From: Candidatus Pacearchaeota archaeon
Lineage (GTDB): Archaea; Nanobdellota; Nanobdellia; Pacearchaeales; GW2011-AR1
Reading direction: 5' to 3'
Assembly: GCA_017609695.1 (NCBI GenBank)
Contig: JAFCDM010000013.1
Location: forward strand, 1 to 9,705
DNA length: 9,705 nucleotides
Notes under the pieces: model-generated
Database searches by the model: none
Seen by the model: only the letters and a program-made list of their open reading frames with translations
Told to the model about the DNA's origin: nothing
Position numbers and translations under genes: made by a program
Shown: piece after piece, positions 5,107 to 9,705 of the stretch
Position numbering within the stretch: position 1 is the first letter of the stretch
Layout of the letters: the number at the start of each line of letters is the position of its first letter

Positions 5107-8100
5107 TCAATCCTCCTCGTCCCCTAAGCCTCCAGCCCCAATATAAAAAATACATTCATTATCTGGCAGATTTGGACTATCAATTAATTTTGCAACACGA
5201 CTATTTTTCTTACCCCTTCTAATATACAATCTATAAGTTGAATTATGAACAACAAAACCATTAGCTATATAATTCTCATTCTCAGGAACAGCAAAATCAT
5301 AAAACAATTCATTATCTATATTTTCAGTAATTTTTATTTTTCTAATTTTTTCGAATCTAAAATCAGACCTAAGTAATTTAAAAATAAAATTTATCTTTTG
5401 TTTAATTTGTCTATCTTTAATCTCTAAATTCATTAAAGCATTAAAAGCTTTTATTAATTCTTTTTTATTAATCCATTTATAATTGCTCGGTCTTGATTTA
5501 ATAATCAAAGAAGGAGTTAATCCTCTTTCCTTCAATAAATTCCAAATATCCTTTCTTTTAATAGGCATCATCTCTTTAGTATAAATATTCCTACAATAAG
5601 TTACACATTCTAATAGTCTTTTCTGCTTATCTAAAGCAGTAAAACCAATTTGTAAATAATCCAAAATATCTTTATTACTAATTCTTAAAACACTCATATT
5701 CTTTTTACCAATATCAAATTTAATTGTAGATCGTATACCAAATCTAAGTAAAAACAATTGCAAATATCTAAGAATCTGTTTCTCTTTTTGAACAATAGTA
5801 ATCATTGCTCTTTTTTTATTAATATATCCTTCAGCATCAACAAATCCTTTAATAAAAGATTTAACAACATCATCCTTACTTCTACCAATGCAACTAAAAA
5901 TATCTGGAATTAAAGACTTAAATAAATTTCTTATTTCTTTAGAATTAATATAAAGAGTATAACAATTTTTATTTTTCATTTTTGTGATTCTACTATTAAT
6001 GTTAAATATTTCTTTAAACAAACCCTTATAATAATTCAAAACCTCAAACCTTTCATCTCTAAATCTTAATCCTCCTAATTCAAAATTGCCATCTCCAATA
6101 AAATAACCATAAATTTGAGCTAGATCTGAATTCATAACAGAAGGAAAAATCAAATTTCTATGTTTATAAGTATATGCTGGAATTAATTTCAATTGCAACC
6201 CTTTAAAACAAGATTGTAAATTATTTAAAACACTAAAAGAAGTTGACCAGTTCTGATTTAAAACTCTCCTAAATTGTCTTGGAGTTATTCCAATTTTACC
6301 ACAAATTTCTTTTCTAGTTATTTTATCTTCTTGTAATTTTTTCTTAATTTCTAAAGAGGATTTCTTAGAAACTTTACCAATCCTTTTAAAATTAATGACA
6401 GGAATCTTTTGTTCTTCTCCCATAATCTTAATCTTTCCTACCTGAGCAATAAAATCTCCTTCCTTTAAATCTCTAGCTTCTTTTTCCACTATTGAAAAAT
6501 TATCTATTATAAAAAACCTATGTAGTTTAGAGCATGTTATCTGATTAGTAGTTTGAAATTCATACTTTTTTTGCACATCTGGATTAACAAAAGTAAAATC
6601 AGAATCTGCATTTTCAAAGCTCATATTATTAAAAAATCCAGAAATTACCTTGTCTTTTTTCATATTTTTTATATTTTTAATGCTTCCATCTGCAAGTTGT
6701 ATCAAACTATCCCCAGTTAAACAAGCATGCCCAACAATATTTCCCCCAATTGCAGTTGTTGGATCCCCAAACATCATTGCTGGATTTGACATAACCTGAT
6801 TAGTCACATAAACCGCCAAATTAAATTGTTCTGCCATCTTCATTAGATTATGTAAATATTTATTTAATTTCTGTTGCCTATCTGCTAACTGCCCTCTTCC
6901 AGAAAATTCTGCCCTAAAATGAGCTGTTAAAGAATCAATGATAACCACCCTCACTGGTTCTCCGCCTTGAATTAATTCTCCAACTTTATCAACTAACAAC
7001 ATTTGATGGTCTGAATTAAATGCACGAGCAACTAAAATATTTTTCAAAACATTTTCAGGATTCATCCCTTTTGCTTCGGCAATTTGTTTTATTCTTTCAG
7101 GTCTAAAAGTTCCCTCAGTATCAATATAAACAGATTTTCCCTCTGCACCCCCCATTTCTAAAGGAATCTGAGAATTAACAGCCAAACTTAAACCTAATTG
7201 AGTGTTATGCATAAAAGTAGGCATATTTCCTCCAATAAAAGAATGTCCAAAAGGAACAACAAAATCATAAACATAATCATCATAATCTATCTCTTCAATT
7301 TTAACAACCTTATCCCATCTAAAATTTCTTAGATTATCCATTAAATTTAAAACAGAATTTAATTTTTCTTTTCTAATTATTAATTCACCTAATAAAACTT
7401 TTTTTAAAATCTCTCTCTTATTTTCAGGTATTTTCCTTAAATTATAATTTCGAATGCTGGATTTTTTAATCCCCACCATATAAGCTAAAGAATTAAATGC
7501 AAAAGGAAGTTTATTGACAACTTTTTTTAATAAATTAAGATTAAAATCCTCAGACAATAAATCTCTAATCAAATTTTCAATATTTCTTTTACCGTCTAAA
7601 AAAAGCATTTTCATAATTTGAAAGGTTTTAAAATTTATATTCTCCACTATATTTTTATGAGTAAAATGTCTATAAGCCATACTATCAGAATTTTTTTTAC
7701 CAATCTCCTTTCTATGACTACCCCTATTACCCCCTATAGTTTCAGAATAAGTTTTTCTTAAAAAACTGATAATCTGTTTAGGATATCCATATTTACTATT
7801 AACTTGAAAGTATTCTCCTTTCTTAAATTTAAACAAAAAATTATTAAGTGTTAATCTGTCTTCTCCAACAACAAAAAGAATATAAAACTTTTTTCCATCA
7901 ACGATTTTATTTCTAAATGTTGTAGTAATTCCTAATCTCAAAAAAAGATAATTCAATTGAATAGCAAGCTTATGACTCTTAGTAGTAACAGATAAACTCC
8001 CTTTAGCCACCTCTCCATCCCCCTCAATATATCCTGCAAGAAAAGAACTAATAATTTCTTCATTAGAATTAAATATAATTTCAGGGATAAATTTACTAGC

Positions 8101-9096
8101 AGAATTAGTTTTATCAAGCCCTTTCATAAAATCCCGAGTATTTTTTCTTAACAAAATTGTATAAACTATTTTCTCTCTTCGCATATCCTTTCTAACTCTT
8201 GCAACATAACCAAACCTATCTTTAATGTAATTACAAATCCAATCAATAACTTTTTTATTAGAATTAGAAACAGAAAAAGGATTGCTTGTACCTTCTGCAA
8301 CAAAAAAGCCTAAAAAATAAGCATCATCACAAGATAATTCATTTTTTTCTTCAATAAGATTTAACTTACTTGGAAAAGCAATAACCTCCCCAATATTCAA
8401 TTCATTAGTTTTTTTCCATAAAAAACCATTTTCAAAGCTTAATAATTGATGATTTCCTGTAATTTTCAAAACTCTTCCTCTTTCAGTTTTAATCTTAAAA
8501 ATCTTTTTAACTTTTTCTCTGTAAATATGTGAAGCAGGAACAATTTCATAATTCCTGCCATTAAAACAAAGAACTTTAACTGTATTTAATTGAATTGCTT
8601 GCCCTTCTTCAAAATTAAATTCATTGTCTTTATTATATTTTTCATAAACATCTTGAATTTGTTCTAAATGCATAGAATTATTAAAATAATTAACAAAAGT
8701 ATCTTTAGTTACACATTTCCCACTACCATAAGCACCAAATGCTTCTGTAATTGCTTTAGTTTCTATTCCTCTTCCACCCAAAATAGTATCAAACTCTTTA
8801 CTTCCAGTAGTAATATGAAAAACTTCTTCTCTTTTCTCAGCAAATTCTAATCCACTTTGAAACCCCAAATCCATCATTTTTCTAGATGCTTGAATTACTT
8901 TCCTTGCAACAGCCTCACCCAATCCAGCTACATCCCCAAGTTCTTTTGGCCCAAGAACTGCAATCCCCATTAAATCAAAAATTCCTGCCGCCTCTAATTT
9001 TTCAACCGCTGCAGGCCCTATTCCAGGCAAATCAGAAATCTTTATATCCTTTTCAGAAAATTTTTTCTTTTCTTTTAATTCTTTTTTAATTACCAT
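5107..9096 (-). CDS. radA: DNA recombinase RadA precursor with two inteins
   Basis: RadA is the archaeal RecA/Rad51 recombinase that forms filaments on single-stranded DNA and catalyses strand exchange. The 1329-residue precursor carries inteins at 128-631 and 792-1285; the three exteins (127, 160 and 44 residues) join to 331 residues, the normal RadA length. Features in order: N-terminal helix-hairpin-helix domain (about 17-72, LPGIGPAAVEKL), linker with polymerisation-type motif FQSG (79-82), Walker A GAYGSGK (121-127) continuing TQLG after intein 1, the IDTEGTFRPERI segment (658-669), Walker B VVIIDSLT (717-724), the RadA signature GRGQLADRQQKLNKYL (733-748), the loop with GDPTTAIGGNIVGH (777-790), and after intein 2 the STYRLYIRRGK C-terminal strand region (1286-1296). 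Oddities are LGGRGIET with one extra residue compared with the usual LGGGIET, and Gly in the FxxA position. The ATG at 9096 has a TATA box 30 nt upstream. Confidence 0.96.
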   Translation of the reverse strand: MVIKKELKEKKKFSEKDIKISDLPGIGPAAVEKLEAAGIFDLMGIAVLGPKELGDVAGLGEAVARKVIQASRKMMDLGFQSGLEFAEKREEVFHITTGSKEFDTILGGRGIETKAITEAFGAYGSGKCVTKDTFVNYFNNSMHLEQIQDVYEKYNKDNEFNFEEGQAIQLNTVKVLCFNGRNYEIVPASHIYREKVKKIFKIKTERGRVLKITGNHQLLSFENGFLWKKTNELNIGEVIAFPSKLNLIEEKNELSCDDAYFLGFFVAEGTSNPFSVSNSNKKVIDWICNYIKDRFGYVARVRKDMRREKIVYTILLRKNTRDFMKGLDKTNSASKFIPEIIFNSNEEIISSFLAGYIEGDGEVAKGSLSVTTKSHKLAIQLNYLFLRLGITTTFRNKIVDGKKFYILFVVGEDRLTLNNFLFKFKKGEYFQVNSKYGYPKQIISFLRKTYSETIGGNRGSHRKEIGKKNSDSMAYRHFTHKNIVENINFKTFQIMKMLFLDGKRNIENLIRDLLSEDFNLNLLKKVVNKLPFAFNSLAYMVGIKKSSIRNYNLRKIPENKREILKKVLLGELIIRKEKLNSVLNLMDNLRNFRWDKVVKIEEIDYDDYVYDFVVPFGHSFIGGNMPTFMHNTQLGLSLAVNSQIPLEMGGAEGKSVYIDTEGTFRPERIKQIAEAKGMNPENVLKNILVARAFNSDHQMLLVDKVGELIQGGEPVRVVIIDSLTAHFRAEFSGRGQLADRQQKLNKYLHNLMKMAEQFNLAVYVTNQVMSNPAMMFGDPTTAIGGNIVGHACLTGDSLIQLADGSIKNIKNMKKDKVISGFFNNMSFENADSDFTFVNPDVQKKYEFQTTNQITCSKLHRFFIIDNFSIVEKEARDLKEGDFIAQVGKIKIMGEEQKIPVINFKRIGKVSKKSSLEIKKKLQEDKITRKEICGKIGITPRQFRRVLNQNWSTSFSVLNNLQSCFKGLQLKLIPAYTYKHRNLIFPSVMNSDLAQIYGYFIGDGNFELGGLRFRDERFEVLNYYKGLFKEIFNINSRITKMKNKNCYTLYINSKEIRNLFKSLIPDIFSCIGRSKDDVVKSFIKGFVDAEGYINKKRAMITIVQKEKQILRYLQLFLLRFGIRSTIKFDIGKKNMSVLRISNKDILDYLQIGFTALDKQKRLLECVTYCRNIYTKEMMPIKRKDIWNLLKERGLTPSLIIKSRPSNYKWINKKELIKAFNALMNLEIKDRQIKQKINFIFKLLRSDFRFEKIRKIKITENIDNELFYDFAVPENENYIANGFVVHNSTYRLYIRRGKKNSRVAKLIDSPNLPDNECIFYIGAGGLGDEED
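5242..6723 (-). mobile_element. RadA intein 2, 494 residues, LAGLIDADG, in the GHA/STYR segment
   Basis: The intein covers precursor residues 792-1285, between NIVGHA and STYRLYIRR. Cys1 starts CLTGDSLIQL (block A); block B is SKLH (Ser856, His859), a variant of TxxH; the C-terminus runs FYDFAVPENENYIANGFVVHN (1265-1285) followed by Ser+1. LAGLIDADG motifs IYGYFIGDG (Asp1002) and IKGFVDAEG (Glu1089) both retain acidic residues. Two additional helix-turn-helix-like stretches flank the endonuclease: about 918-960 (KITRKEICGKIGITPRQFRR) and about 1176-1224 (IKRKDIWNLLKERGLTPS). In hand-counted stretches it is more AT-rich than the RadA extein (21% versus 35% GC). The precise junctions are clear because joining A791 to S1286 recreates the conserved RadA sequence. 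Confidence 0.93.
7204..8715 (-). mobile_element. RadA intein 1, 504 residues, LAGLIDADG, in Walker A
   Basis: The intein covers residues 128-631, inserted between Lys127 and Thr632 of the Walker A motif GSGK-T, so ATP binding is impossible before splicing. Cys1 starts CVTKDTF (block A); block B is TGNH (Thr213, His216); the C-terminus runs VYDFVVPFGHSF through PTFMHN (609-631), followed by Thr+1. LAGLIDADG motifs LGFFVAEG (Glu268) and LAGYIEGDG (Asp360) look intact. A long extra region (about 425-595) between the endonuclease core and the C-terminal splicing block contains a helix-turn-helix-like stretch at about 533-560 (SLAYMVGIKKSSIRNYN). The Pyrococcus horikoshii RadA intein is, as I recall, also in the ATP-binding loop and its splicing responds to conditions. 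Junctions are unambiguous. Confidence 0.94.
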
Positions 9097-9121
9097 ATTA
9101 CAATCACAACAATCAATTTTT

Positions 9122-9130
9122 CTTTATAAG
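9122..9130 (-). promoter_or_regulatory. TATA box for radA
   Basis: The minus strand reads CTTATAAAG, centred about 30 nt upstream of the radA ATG at 9096, again predicting a very short or absent leader. The remainder of the 156-nt gap up to 9252 shows nothing else I can assign. Confidence 0.6.
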
Positions 9131-9252
9131 ATTTATCTTTATTTATTATATATGTCCTAAAATACCTAAAAATCACAAAAACATAATAAAAAGTCCAACA
9201 ATCACTAATCCAAAACTCAATAAAACTAGATTAATAAATATTTGGATTAAAA

Positions 9253-9705
9253 TCACCTAACAATAATTAAAAAAAACAAAAGAAGATTAATAATAATCAT
9301 AGTTAAAAACAACCCTTCTTCAATAGTTCCCCCAGAAACAAGAAATCCCTTACTTCTTACTTTAAGTGGCCAGAATACTTGAATCCCATCTTTTGTAAAA
9401 GAATCACAAATTAAATGAACAGAATAACCTAAGAAAAAACCTAAACTTGCAATAGGCCAAAAAATAGCTAACAAAATGGAAATTAAAATAGCAAAGGTAA
9501 AACTATGAATAAAAGTTCTATGTTTAACAAAGAGTTGCAAAGGTCTAAAAATTAAATGTCTCCCCCAACTAGAACGATTAGTATCTAAATCTGGAATAAT
9601 TGTAGCAATTATAACCATCACTCCAAAAATCCAAGGGTTATTAACCTGTTGAACAAATAAGATAATTATCAAAAATGCAAACATCAAATGGGTTTTAAGT
9701 AACAT
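9253..9705 (-). CDS. YdjM-like (DUF457) membrane metal-dependent hydrolase
   Basis: This 150-residue integral membrane protein belongs to the YdjM/DUF457 family of putative metal-dependent hydrolases; its substrate is not established. Conserved ligands are visible: THL near the start (His6), IIPDLDT with Asp39 and Asp41, KHRTFIHS with His62 and His67, and GYSVHLICDSFTKDGIQVFWP (93-113) with His97 and Asp101. Four or so hydrophobic helices (about 8-38, 66-88, 87-101, 131-149) alternate with these motifs. The ATG coincides exactly with the window edge. MLLKTHLMF looks like the normal family N-terminus, so the gene is probably complete, but a start further upstream cannot be excluded and its promoter is not visible. 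It runs in the same direction as radA, 156 nt upstream of it, and radA has its own TATA box, so co-transcription is not needed. Confidence 0.85.
   Translation of the reverse strand: MLLKTHLMFAFLIIILFVQQVNNPWIFGVMVIIATIIPDLDTNRSSWGRHLIFRPLQLFVKHRTFIHSFTFAILISILLAIFWPIASLGFFLGYSVHLICDSFTKDGIQVFWPLKVRSKGFLVSGGTIEEGLFLTMIIINLLLFFLIIVR

Noticed and set aside
8668..9089. Two short plus-strand open frames opposite the radA start
   Set aside because: Low-complexity translations antisense to well-conserved RadA and intein sequence; no promoter or family resemblance.
5107..9096. Introns instead of inteins in radA
   Set aside because: The frame is open throughout, and the inserts begin with Cys and end with His-Asn followed by Thr or Ser, with splicing blocks A, B, F and G, so they are protein-splicing elements.
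1..9705. CRISPR array, transposon ends or prophage
   Set aside because: No spaced direct repeats, transposase-like protein or phage structural genes were seen on reading through both strands; the only mobile elements are the inteins.

Overview
The window looks like a chromosomal segment from an AT-rich archaeon. The gene set is archaeal (ribosomal protein S27e, aIF2-alpha, a RadA recombinase with an N-terminal helix-hairpin-helix domain, and an EndoQ-type PHP nuclease). Every start codon with its upstream region in view has a TATA-like box about 23-30 nt before it, which suggests mostly leaderless transcripts. The low GC, small genes, short spacers and small membrane or secreted proteins fit a DPANN lineage such as Woesearchaeota or Pacearchaeota; that placement is an inference from overall character, not from a marker-gene search.

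Layout: 1-152 (minus) is the N-terminal part of S27e, cut by the window edge. It is divergent from aIF2-alpha (245-1027, plus), with two promoters in the 92-nt gap. An unrecognised 123-residue protein follows (1082-1453, plus) and abuts the stop of the next, convergent gene. That gene (1454-3817, minus) is Endonuclease Q interrupted by a 376-residue intein. Then come a small membrane-anchored, cysteine-rich surface protein (3857-4342, minus) and a three-helix membrane protein with an HExxH zinc motif (4381-4905, minus). radA (5107-9096, minus) is interrupted by two large inteins, so a 331-residue recombinase is encoded within a 1329-residue precursor. A YdjM-like (DUF457) membrane metal-dependent hydrolase (9253-9705, minus) ends the window. 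No intergenic gap exceeds 300 nt, and I saw no tRNA, rRNA, CRISPR array or insertion sequence.

The main point of interest is the concentration of inteins: three, each with LAGLIDADG homing endonuclease motifs, in two DNA-repair genes. All three sit in the most conserved catalytic sequence of the host: between His and Cys-Trp of the EndoQ PAH-CWTPW motif, after the Walker A lysine of RadA, and in the conserved GHA-STYR segment of RadA. Both repair enzymes should therefore be inactive until splicing. I know of no described EndoQ intein, though I could not search. RadA (recombinational repair) and EndoQ (incision at deaminated bases) may thus share post-translational gating, which is a hypothesis. 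The S27e/aIF2-alpha pair is ordinary translation machinery, and the other small genes appear unrelated and separately promoted.
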